Source: Cricetomys ansorgei (Eukaryota > Chordata > Mammalia > Rodentia > Nesomyidae). Taken from it: a DNA stretch of 64,000 nt. Shown here one piece after another: positions 32,409 to 43,800 of the stretch. The notes under the pieces were generated by a model. The model was not told the origin of the DNA. It did not search any database and worked only from the letters and a program-made list of their open reading frames with translations. Position numbers and translations under genes: made by a program. The stretch covers positions 310,001-374,000 of the forward strand of contig JAMJFZ010002500.1 of assembly GCA_026225945.1 (NCBI GenBank), read 5' to 3'. Within the stretch, counting starts at the first letter, position 1. Every line of letters begins with the position of its first letter.

Positions 32409-35320
32409 TTAAGAGAGTGGATGACCCAGACTGCCATAGAGGTCAGGTCTACGATGCTGGAACACAGGCAGGTGTTGGCGCATCTGTTGCAGAAAGTGGA
32501 GATCAATTCGGGCAAGACAGAGGCCTGGTCCCTCAGAGCAGCGGGCCACCACTGTACCCCAGGGGTCCACCACCATGCTGTGCCCATAGCTTGTTCTTGT
32601 CTCATGATGGCGTCCACACTGTGCTGCTGCTATTACATAGCACTGAGATTCAATGGCACGGGCCCGCAACAACACCTGAGGATGAGAAGTATGTTCACTC
32701 AAGCACATAGAGCAACGGATAGGCAAGCGACAAGGAGTGGGCATTATGTCCAATCTACTCGTTGACCATTCTGCGAATCAACTAGAATTGGTGACTACTA
32801 CCATGACTCACACTATCTGAGGAATGAATATGCTCACTAGATAGGAAGGGAAGAAAATCCTTTCAAGTATCAAGGACAAAGAAGGAGAATAAGATTTGTT
32901 TGTTTTGGGGGGTGTATAGTTTTTTTTATATTTGTATTTTTTGAGATAAGGTCTCACTGTGTAACCCTGGCTGGCCTGGACCCACCGAGATCTGCCTGTA
33001 TCTGCCTCATAGTGCTAGGATAAAAGGTATGCATAACCATGCCCCACTATTTTGGTGGTTGTATTTTTTTGAGTCAAGTTATCACTATGTAGAACATGCT
33101 GGCCTTGAACCTGTGGCTATCCTCCAGAGTGTTTGGATTTTAGCTTTGTGCCACCCTACTCTGCTACTAAGAATAAGATTAAAAGAAGGCCTATATGTTC
33201 TGAAGACACATTCTCTTACCTCCCAGTGGGCTGGGCCTGTAACAGATCCAAAGGCTGAAGGATAAGTAAGTATTTCTGCCCCAGCTTGAGCCAGTTTCAG
33301 AGAAAGTTCCGGGAACCGCATGTCATAACAGATCGCTAGACCAATCTGAAATAAGAAACACCCACTTATCTTCCCCCGTCCCATTCATCATGAAGTCTAG
33401 TACCTTCATCCTACTCCAAAAGGGATGTTACCACTTTTTCAGTGTATTCCTATTTCCTTTTCCCTCTTCTCCCATTTTCATCCATTTCAAACTCCCACCT
33501 TGCCTGCTGGTGTGCTGACAGGTGGCTCAAGAGTGACTCCAGGGATGGTAAAGTTGCTTTCTCGCATGGGCCCCTGACCTGGGATCTTTACATCACACAG
33601 ATGTGTCTTCCTGTAACTGGCCACTACTGATCCTAGAATAAGAGATAAAGAGAACATGCTTAGAAGAGACATTCTAGAAGCCCAGTTTACCTCTTCTCCC
33701 AAAGAGTACTTTATAGGTTAAGAGCAGAAGTATAAAACCCACTAAGGCTGAGCAGTTGAGAAAAGTAATGCTGAAGGATCTGAGTTGAAGGCAGAAAAGT
33801 CTGGAAAGAGGCAAGCTAAAGGGTTGTGAAGTCTCACCGCTGCTGTTCAGAAGCACGTGACAATTGTAGATTTTCTGAGTCTGCTCCCAGTCTTGGCCAC
33901 GCTCATGGAAGCCACCCAAAGACAGCCAGATTCCACATTCCCTGGGGGGAGGGGACACTGACAACTCTATTCAAGGCTCTCCCCCTCTACATGGCAATCC
34001 AGGAACACTGCTAGACAATGATTCTACTTCCCTCCCACCCTTGTACCTGGCAAGCTGGCTATATTGTCCCAAAAGGTTCCCATCCAGTGGCTCGGACAGT
34101 TGTAATATCTCGGCAGGATTTTGTGCAATGAAGTCAAATGCCTCAGGCAGAAAAGCCAGGCAAGCACCTAGTCTGGCAGCCTCTGCAACCAGCTCAGCAC
34201 ATGTTTTAAAGTTCTCTTGCTTGTTTGGTGTTGATGTTACCTGGCACACAGCCACCAGGGGCAGCTCCCAGGAAGAAGAGGACGCAGCCATGGCTCTGGG
34301 CCTGTGAATGGCACAGGCAGTACTCAGATTTGCTAGCATGGAGAAATCCAGGGGCTCAAGTGGGGTAGGTCAGAAACATTTTTCTTTTTTCTTTTTTTCA
34401 GACAAGGTCTTTTGTAGTCTAGGCAGGCCTTGTTATGCCACAGAGGTTGACCTTAAACTCCTGATTGATCCTCCTGCCTGTTTCCCAAGTGCTGGAATTA
34501 CAGGTGTGTCCCACCGGTGATCCCTAGCGATTTACAGAGCATAATAACCCCAGAACTACTGGAGTTCACTCATTAAATGGTGGGAGGCAGACACATTTGT
34601 CTCCCATAATAAACATGGATTGAGCAGCTATGTGCCAGGCAGAGAACATAATAAAACGTGTTACCTGGGCTGAGTACAAAGTACTGAGATTCGAGGTAAT
34701 CGGTGTCCGATACACAGAAGGGACAGGAGTTGTCGAGGAGCCCTGCTGACGAAGCCCAGCCTGAAGAAGGTGAAAAATCAGGACACCTAACCCTCCTTCA
34801 AGCAGTACTTCTCTAAAATACTCTGCCATTTCCAGGCCTGGCCAATAATCCCCTCCCCCGAGGCTTCAAAAGCATTTTTTTTTACTATTAGGAAATATGG
34901 AAAGAGATCATAAAACGGGAAAATGGAGAGGAGACTATGTTCGGTGCCTCAATACCTCAACTTCCAGTGATCTCACATTAAAACTGAAGCCCTTTTCCTC
35001 TGCCAAACGTTTCCGCAGTTCAAGTCATCTCATGGAACCTTCCTCGTTTCCCCAATTTTTTCTTCTCGGCTGTGCCACCTGCACAGCTTCATAGACTCAA
35101 CATATCTTTCCCCTTAAACCAGAATCCCGGAAGGAAACTTCACCCAGCCTAGATCCCCACCATCTCGTGGTGGACCGGAGGCACAGGACCAGATCCCAAC
35201 CCGAGCCCCCACCCTCTGATTAGCACCTCCCCTCCCTGGAGCAAGAATCTCTGTTGCACAAGTTAAAGCATCGCAGGTGGAATTCACCACAGCGGCAGGG
35301 TTGGGGAGTAGGTCCTACAT
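32409..35320 (-). CDS. Nit1: Nitrilase homolog 1 (deaminated glutathione amidase)
   Basis: Minus-strand exons: 35320-35319 (AT of the start codon), 34760-34665, 34301-34047, 33941-33838, 33632-33499, 33345-33220 and 32675-32409. Together they give 984 nt, or 327 residues, equal to human NIT1. The nitrilase catalytic triad is intact: Glu in LPEAFDF, Lys in YRKTHLCD and Cys in [12 protein letters not shown]. The protein ends [14 protein letters not shown]1 hydrolyses deaminated glutathione, a metabolite-repair reaction, in cytosol and mitochondria. The first 36 residues ([15 protein letters not shown] and on) are Arg/Leu-rich with no acidic residue, as in a mitochondrial targeting peptide. An internal AUG at 34291 (MAASSSS) would give the cytosolic form. 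Exon 2 itself has AGG, not ATG, before CTGGGC, so the long form needs the AT|G split across intron 1 (donor AT|GTAGGA). All other junctions are GT-AG with conserved frame. Confidence 0.93.
32930..34515 (-). repeat. Antisense B1 copies in Nit1 introns
   Basis: B1-type antisense sequences at 32930-33045, a degenerate one at 33060-33165 and one at 34385-34515. None overlaps a Nit1 coding exon. Confidence 0.7.
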
Positions 35321-35463
35321 GAAGACACAGCCAAAACCATTCGCGGGGTCGAATCTGAGGAGCCTCCTGGAGCCAGAAGCGCAGGGGCAAGTGGGCGGTA
35401 ACTACCAGACCGGATGTGACGCAAGAGGGAGTGCGCAGGCCGGAAAGCTTGCAGGTGGCGAAG
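35321..35463. promoter_or_regulatory. Bidirectional Nit1/Pfdn2 promoter
   Basis: The Nit1 start (35320, minus) and Pfdn2 start (35464, plus) face away from each other about 145 bp apart, with no TATA box. Visible motifs are an ETS-type ACCGGATGT (about 35408), an overlapping CRE/C-EBP-like TGACGCAA, an NRF1-like TGCGCAGG (about 35431) and a YY1-type AAGATGGCGG (35461-35470) over the Pfdn2 AUG. The two leaders may overlap. Head-to-head NIT1-PFDN2 is the known mammalian arrangement. Confidence 0.75.
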
Positions 35464-36566
35464 ATGGCGGACAGCAGCAGTCGTGTGGGCAAGAACAGCG
35501 GCAGCGGCACCGGGAAGGGGGCGGTGTCGGCCGAACAGGTGGGGAGCCGCGAGCGCCGAGGGCACCTGAGTCGGTGTCGAGTTCGTGCAAGAAATAGGGT
35601 TTGGCTTGTACGGGCCTTTAGCCCCTTCCGCGTTCGCCATGGTCGCACAAGGGAGAGGGGGGTCTTTGGAGGTGATCACGAACACTACTAGACCATGAAC
35701 TGGTGGGTAGGTAGGTGAGAGCCACGCCTGCGGGGTGGGTGGGAAAGCCCTGAGGTGTCCAGGTCTCCAAGGAGTTGGGTCGTAGTTTTCCCGGTCTCCG
35801 AGGTACCGTATAAAAAGAGGGTATGGTTTGGCATGGCATCTAGTAACGAATCGCAGAGGGTTGTTAGTGAGTTGGCTGTCTAGTCTGTGACTAAAACCGC
35901 ATTCTCCATCGCCGATACTTTGCAGAGCCACGTGACTCAGACTTGAACAATTTAGTGTTCTGTAACTATTTTGACAGAAGAGTTGTTAGTATCGGCTTTG
36001 TGGTGTGTAATTATTATTATTGTTATTATTAGTTTTGGGATGGGGGTGGGGGTTGCGACAGGATCGCTCTATGTAGCCTTGGCTTTTCTGGAATCCACTA
36101 TGGAGAGCAAGCTGGCCTGGAACTCACAGAGATCTGCCTGCCTCTGCCTTTGCCTCTGCCTCCCAAATGCTGGGATTAAAGGCGTGTGCCACTATGCCCG
36201 GCCCTGGTTGTTTGGTCCCTTGAGACCTGCTCGGGCCAAGGAGTCCAGGCTAGCCTCTGACTCGCTCACTGTGCTCTCAGAATGTAGATTGACTTTTCAG
36301 AAAAGTCTAGAAACCCTTTCTTTTCTAATCCAAGTTTGCTTCTGCTGCTTTTCATAACATTGGGATACATCTGACAAATCAATCAGAAAGCCCTTTGTGG
36401 TAGGGGAACCATGGTTTGTTAATAGTGGGACTAGTGTTTAATAGATATTAGAATAACACGCACACACAATTGAAATGAAAAATAGTTGAGTCTAGGGGTG
36501 TAGCTTAGTGGGGTTGAGTAGGAAAGCCCTAAGGTACAAGATTTGGGACTCCAAGTCTCTGAGTTG

Positions 36567-36613
<47 letters not shown>

Positions 36614-37780
36614 GAACAGTTATTTTAATCATAGGTACATTTGTCAGTTGTTGAACAATTAGTACAGGTGGAGGTATCAGCATAAAGAGCTTAAAATCTG
36701 CCCTATCACAGAATATATAGTCTATTGGTGCAAAAAACAAAAGATTGTCATAATTCTATGAGGCAGAAAATAATTGTTCTAAGAGAAGTGAAGTGAAGTA
36801 AAATTTTGAAGTTGGAGGAGGTAGCTTCTGACATAGTAGGAAGAAAAAATGGATGGTTTTTGAGGGTTTGTCTTGTGTTACGCTCTGCTGACTGCAGAGA
36901 AACAGTAAATGAAACAGATCTTGTCTTAAACTTGGTCAAAAACTCATTAGAAAAAAAGACAGCCAAGTGTGGTGGTATGCCATACCTGTAATTCTGCTGG
37001 ATTACCCTGTCAGTTTCTGGCTAGCCTGGGCTACAGAGCGAAATACAGTTCCAAAACAACAAACTACGCAGAAAGACAAAACATTGAGACATTAAAAATT
37101 ATTTTTTGTGTATGTTTGCATGTCTGAGTGTGTGTATGTTTAGCATACATGTGCAGGAGTCCTTGGAGGTCAGAAGACGTGTCCGAGTCTCTGATACTGG
37201 TTGTTAGTTAGCCACCATGTGGGTCTTGGGAATCAAACCTGGATCCTCTGCAAGAGAAGCCAGTGTTCTTAACCACTGAACCATTTCTTCAGCCCCTACA
37301 CTAAAACCTTGTACACATAAAGAAGTCCCTTTATGACAGTTTGAGAGGAGATTCTTAGTAATGTAGATTTAGGATTTGGCATACAAGTAGAAAAGGAAAA
37401 CCATGGGATAATGGGGTGGCTATGATGGTCTTATGCCCTAGGATCAGCCCATGTTTGAACTGTATTTCTTGTTTATATATGATTTCTCCTGTTACTTTTT
37501 ACCCTCCTCTCTCTGCAAAAACATAGTAATTCGTATCTCATAACTATATTTAGAGTATTGGACAAGAAAACCCATGCAATTTTTTTTTGCACCATGATTA
37601 GCATACAAAGAATACACAATGTTCAATAAATGCTAATTAGGGGCTGGAGAGATGGTTTTTACAGAGCCCCAAGTTTGGTTCCCAGCAGCCATATGTTGGT
37701 TGGCTCAAAATTCCCTGTAATCCAGTTCAAGGAGATCCAATTCCCTGTTCTCTAAGGCAGCTGCACTTGAGTGCACATGC

Positions 37781-37831
<51 letters not shown>

Positions 37832-40800
37832 GTCTCTATCACACATATACACACACAACCTTTATAAATGCTAATTTGCTTTTATTTTCTAAAGGATAAA
37901 ATTCTCCAGCTTAATTCTAAAGGATTAGAAAGCTTAGTCAAGTGATTAGAAGTAATGTGTTCAAAAGCATTGAGACATAAACTACTTGGCCTTGGAAATG
38001 GTAGTAGACTTAAAAGAGATGTATTGCAAAACTTGAAGAGGGCTGTAGGGTTTCTGTGTAGTAGGATGCTTTGCCAAGAGGTTTTTTGTACAGTGCAGCT
38101 TTCCTTATGGTTTACATGCTGCTTGGACTTCTGGGAACAGCTTAGGGATAAAAGAGGCAGTGGCAGCTGGAATTGTCAGTTGGTGGCAGAGGACATTGAT
38201 GGGAAAGCATGTTATGGGACAGTTAATGGGATAAAAGATTTTAGAAGTTAGCCCAGTTCTCCAGGTTTAGCCAGAAGGGGCTGTAAAGATTTCTTCCTTT
38301 CTCTTCTTTCCTTTATAACTTTCTAGGGGATTACAAAGCTCCAAGTTAAGAATCTGTCTCAGTAGCAGTTGGAGCAGAGGAGGAGAACCGAGAGGGGAGT
38401 TCAGTTACTAGTGAAAAAATAAGTTACAATTGGCTCCAAACAAATAGGGCTTCAGAGCTCAGCTACAGAATAAGAAAACATTTACATTTCTGTCTCGGGT
38501 GCGTGATGGTACTATAGATGAGAAAAAAGGTAGAAAAGGGATAGAACTGCTGTTATTCAAGGGGTGTAGGGAAAAGTCCTCAGAGGAGATTGAAGAAATA
38601 CGCGTTCATGTATAGATGTGGGGCCAGAGGACAGTATCAGGTGTCACAGGGATCATTTCCTGTGCTCTGTCAACTTTGTTGTGCTTTCATTTGGCCTAGA
38701 ACTGACCAGCTGGACTACGATGGCTAGTCAAATAGCCCATAGACCCTTTCCCCAGCACTGGGATAAGAAATGTGCCTCAAATTTTAAGACTACGAGCATT
38801 CCATTGCCGGGCAGTTCATGCCTCAATTCCAGGCCCTTGTTTTTTTTAAAGTGTGTTTTTGGGATCAAACTTAGGTTCTTGGGCTTTTTATCTGTGGAAC
38901 TTTCTCCCCAGCCCAATTAAAGCGTTTATCACCGATGAAATTCAAGCCTCATGTGTCTTTTCCAAGGAAGATAGGAGTAGGTAATACACTGTACTAGGCA
39001 CTTGTTTTATTTTGTTATTTCTCGTTTATTGGGGTTTGTGTTTGCTTGCTTTGCTTTTTACAGTTGTTTTGTTTATTTGGAGATAGGGTCTCCCTATGTG
39101 GCTCATGCTGCCCAGGACTTGTGGCTTTCTTCCTGCTTTGGCCTCCCGGGGCAACACAGCACTTGCATATGTGTGTGTGTGTCATATGCATACCTGGTGC
39201 CTGTGGACTGTGGAGACCAGAGGATCTGATCCCTTGGTACTAAAGTTATAGAATGTTAGGAGCCTCCATGTAGGTTCTAGGAATTGAACTCAGGTCCTTT
39301 ATAAGAGCAGCAAGCTCTTAACTGCTGAGCCATCTCTCTAGCTTTAGGGCTCTGGAGCTTACAGTTTCATGGCCATAGTAGCAGCATTGGCAAGAGGAAA
39401 AGGGCAAGTGAGCACTTGCCGAAAGGGAAAAGCATGGGGAGCAGCCTAACTTTATAAAAACCTGCTTTCCTGGAAACTAGCCTGTTCCTGCAAGAAAAGT
39501 GTTATGATCTACTTGCCCTTTAAAAGCTCTGCCACAAGCTGGGTATGGTGTGGCACACAGGAGGCAGGAGAAGGCAGAGTTCTGAGTTTGAGGCCAGCTT
39601 GGTCTACACAGTGCGTTCCAGGTCAGTCAAGGCTACATAGTGAGACCTTGTCTCTAAATAAATAAATGCTCTGTTACAGGGCCTGGGAAGTGGCTCCTCC
39701 ATGTATAAAGTGTGAGGACTGGAGCTTGGATTCCCCAGAAATCCACATAAATGCCAGGTAGAGTAATTCCAGCCCAGAAAGGCAGAGTCAGGGAATCTCC
39801 AGAACAAGCCAGTCAACAAAACTAGTCCAAAAAGGTTTGCTTCAATGGGTCAGATGGAAGAGTGATAGAGGATGATTTTTTCTGACATCAACCTTGGGCT
39901 TCTACCTGCATTCACACATGGGCATGAGCACCCATACATATGTGTAATTATACACATGCATGTACTACTTGCACACACACAAAATGGAAGAAGAAAAGAG
40001 AAGAGGGCTAGCAAGTTGATTCAGGGGGTAAAGGCATGATGACTTGTTTCATCCCCAGAACCCATGTAAAGGTAGAAAAGAGGACCAACTCCTCTGACAT
40101 GACACACACATATATACATCATTATACACATAAAATAATAAACTAAGAAAATAAAAGTCTCGCCACAAAGTAGGTTGTGATATAGAAGCCTGTAGTCCCT
40201 GTATTTGTGGGAGAGATAGAACAAGAGGATTAGGAGTTCAAGTTCATCCTCACCTAAATAGCATATTTGAGGCCAGTGTAGGTTATGTGAGATTCTGTCT
40301 CAAAAAGACAAGAAAAATCCCTGCCACTGGACAAAATTCAACATATGTTTTGGAGAGGACAAACTCTACTCAAACATAGCTTTATATCCCCTACCCCCAA
40401 AACTTGTGCCCTTATAATGCAAAACGTCATCATTCTGCCCCAAAGTTCCCAGAGTCTTAATTCTGTAATAACTCAGAAAGTTCAGGGTCATTTGTGAGCC
40501 CATGAAATAAAAAGCAGCTTATCTACATGTAATGTAATAGCATGTAATGCAGAGGCAGGCAACGGGTAGACATCCCCATTCTGAAAGTGAGAAAGCCTTA
40601 AGTCTGAATTCCAAGAGGGCAGGTGTTAACATACAATTTTATAACAAGTTTTCTCTCCATTTGCCAGTTGGAAACATTCAAGCCTCTACAATGTTGGACA
40701 GCTGCACCTCATGGCTCAGACCATGCTCCGTGTTCTTGGGCTAGAGATGCACACTGATGCCTGCAGCTTTCCCAGGCGTATGTACACTGACAGTTGCTGT

Positions 40801-43800
40801 ACTATTAGGGATCCTGTCTGTAGCTTCCTGGCCTTCACTAGGGATTGTTCCAGTGAGGATTTTCTGTTGCATCTCTCATTCCTGTAACTGAACTCTGGCT
40901 CCTTATTTTGTAACTCCTGGTTCACTCCTGGTTCTCCTGCCCTGAAAACTGTTTCTGTGTCCCACGCTGTTGTGCTGCTTCTAATGGAACATTACTGTAA
41001 CACAGATTCTTGTTCTCTTGCCCCAACTGCTACTGAGACAGATTCCTAGCTTGTGACTAAACCCCAACTTGTACAGATTCCCACTGTGCCTTTTTTATTT
41101 TATTTTACCCTCACTAGCGCAGGAAAGATAGAGAGAAACGTAGGAAGAAATCGTCACAGCCCCTTTTTGGCTGTTCTTATCAATCTGAAGCCTGGGGAGC
41201 TGAACTAGCATCTAATGTCTTCTATCCCACTGACTGTCCTCTAACATGAGCTGGAGCCTTCCTGCCCTCCCACCAACGGTCAACTGGCCACTGCCTCTTT
41301 TATATACTAAGCTTTCCTAGAAGTCCAAGTAAGTCCAAGTGTCATCCAATCATAAGAAGGTTGCACAGAACAGACTTCTTGTCAAAGTTCCACTATACAT
41401 TCCTACATCAGGTTTTTGTCTGGATACCCTTCCACCCACCTACCCCTAGACAGTCCAGTGCATCTTTTGAAATTTTGGTAGAGGAAGTAATTTCTCCACA
41501 CCTTGCATTCTGCATGCCTGCAGAATTAGTACCATGAGGACATGAACACTACCACAGGTTACTGCTGGTACTCTCTCCAGCTGCAGTACAAGCTGTACTC
41601 AGAGATTTTGAGCATGCTGGGATGTGAGGAGCAGAGGCCAGGTGGCCTGGGCTGTGAGTTCTCTCTGCCCTAAAGACCCTAATGTTTGGTTCTATGATTA
41701 GAGGGACAGCCTCCATGATCTCCAAACTAAATAGCACCTGGCTCCCTCTGTCAGTGCTAGTTTCTTTAGCTTGGTTACTCTCTTTAAAAAAGAAAGGAAG
41801 AAAGAAAAAACTTTTTACATTTATTTATTTTGTGTTTGTGGGGATTCCACAATGCTCATGTGGTAGCCAGAGGACAGTTCAGGAACTGGTTCTCTGCTTC
41901 CACTTTGCCTATCCTGGGAACAAACTCAGGTATCTAGGGTTGGTGGTGAGTACCTTTGCCTGCTGAGCCATCTTGCCGGCCTGGACACCCTCTTGAACCT
42001 ATTTCCACTTTGTACATAGCCAGGCTGTGAATTTTCTAAGCTTTGGGGCTTAGAAAATTATTTAAGGCTTAGAAAAATTTGGGGAAAAGTATTTTCTTTT
42101 TTAAAAAAGATTTAGTTTTAGCTTGCTAATGGTGACATACCTTTAATCCCAGCAGTCTAGAGGCAGAGGCAGGCACAACTCTGAGATCAAGGTTAGCCAG
42201 GACTACACAGAGATTTATTTTTATGTGTATGAATGTTTTGTCTCCATACATTGTCTGTGTACCACATCCATGGCTAGTGCCCACAGAGCTCAGAGGGGTT
42301 GTTGGATCCCCTGAGACTAAAGTCACAGGTGGTTGTAAACTGCCATGTGGTAGATTCTGAGAATGAAATCTGGGTTCTCTTGAACAAGCAGACTGTGCTC
42401 TTAACCACTGAGCCAACTTTCCTTTTTCTTTTAATTATGAATTCTGTCTGTAAGCTGTGTGGTGTGTTTCTTGGAAACAACAGATTTGGATCTTGCTTTT
42501 TGACCCAGTCGTCTGGTTACTTATTTATTTTTCTTTCTTGAGTTTCGGTCTCAATATAGCTTGTAGCTCTGCCTATCCTGTCACTCAATATGTAGACCAG
42601 ACTGGCCTCAAACTCACAAAGATTCACCTGCCTCTGCCTCTCAAATGTTGTGATTTAAGGCATTGGCCACCATGCTAGGTTTTGGTCTTAATTTTAATTG
42701 GAATGTTAAGACTATTTATGCTTAGGGTTTAATTTGATAGGGGTTGCTAGTTGCTGTGATTTTGTTGAGTGTGTTTCTGGTTGGTTGGATTATTGGTAGT
42801 TTGTTTTCTCCACTCTTCATATTTGAGGTTTGTTGCTTACTGTGTTGAAGTGATGGTGTGTGTGTCTGTCTGTCTTTCTTAATGAAGCCCAACCTGGCCT
42901 TGAACACCAGATCCTTCCAGCTCCTTTCCCAAGTGCTGGGATTAGAGGCATGCATCACCAGTCTGGGTTTAAGAAATGATAGTCTTTCTTGGTTCTCCTT
43001 CATTCTTCTGTTCCTGTCGTGAATTACTCTTTATTGTGCTCTCATGATTCAACCTTTCTCCTCTGTGTATAAGATTTTTTGTTAGCTTGATGGTCGTGAA
43101 CTGATTTAGTTTGGTGCTTTCCTTGGAGTGCTCTATTTCTTGGTCTGTTTTAATGTTTTAATTTATTTTTATTGTGTGCCCATTCATGCTCATGCAGGCC
43201 ACAGCACAGGTGTGGCAGAGTTAGTGCTTTCCTTCTACCGTGTGCATCCTGCCTATCAAACTTAGGTTGTTAGGCTTAGCAGCAAGTGCCTTCACCTACT
43301 GAGCCATCATGCTAGCTCAGAACTGGTTCTCTCCTTGCATCTTTATGTGGATTCTGGGAATTTAATTCTGGTCATTAGGCTTGGACAACAAGAGCATTTA
43401 CCTGAGTCATCTCAAGGACCTGAAAAAAAAAGTGCTTTAAAATCTTCTGTAACTCAGCCTGGTGGTGATGGCATGTGCCTTTAATCCCAGCACTGAGTTC
43501 GAGACCAGTCTGGTCTACAAAGTGAGTTCCAGGACAGCCAGGACTGTTACATGGGAGAAACCCTGTCTCAGAAACAAAATGAAAACTCCTGTAACTGATA
43601 ATTGTGAGTCTAGACTTTAGGACAATGTTAGTAGCTACTGGATCCTGATGACAGGAGAGAGGCGGGCACCAGCACCTGCCTTTGGCCAGTACCTTGGCCC
43701 GTAGCACATGCATGCTTGGCCCTATAAATGTCGGGTCCTGGTATACCAGTCAAAAAGCCCGCCAGAACAGTATCCACCTCCTCTGTCTTTACAGCAACCT

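Noticed and set aside
35220..35931. Long minus-strand open frames (142 and 215 codons) across the Nit1/Pfdn2 promoter
   Set aside because: They are GC-rich chance frames antisense to Pfdn2 exon 1 and overlap the Nit1 leader. They carry no recognisable domain.
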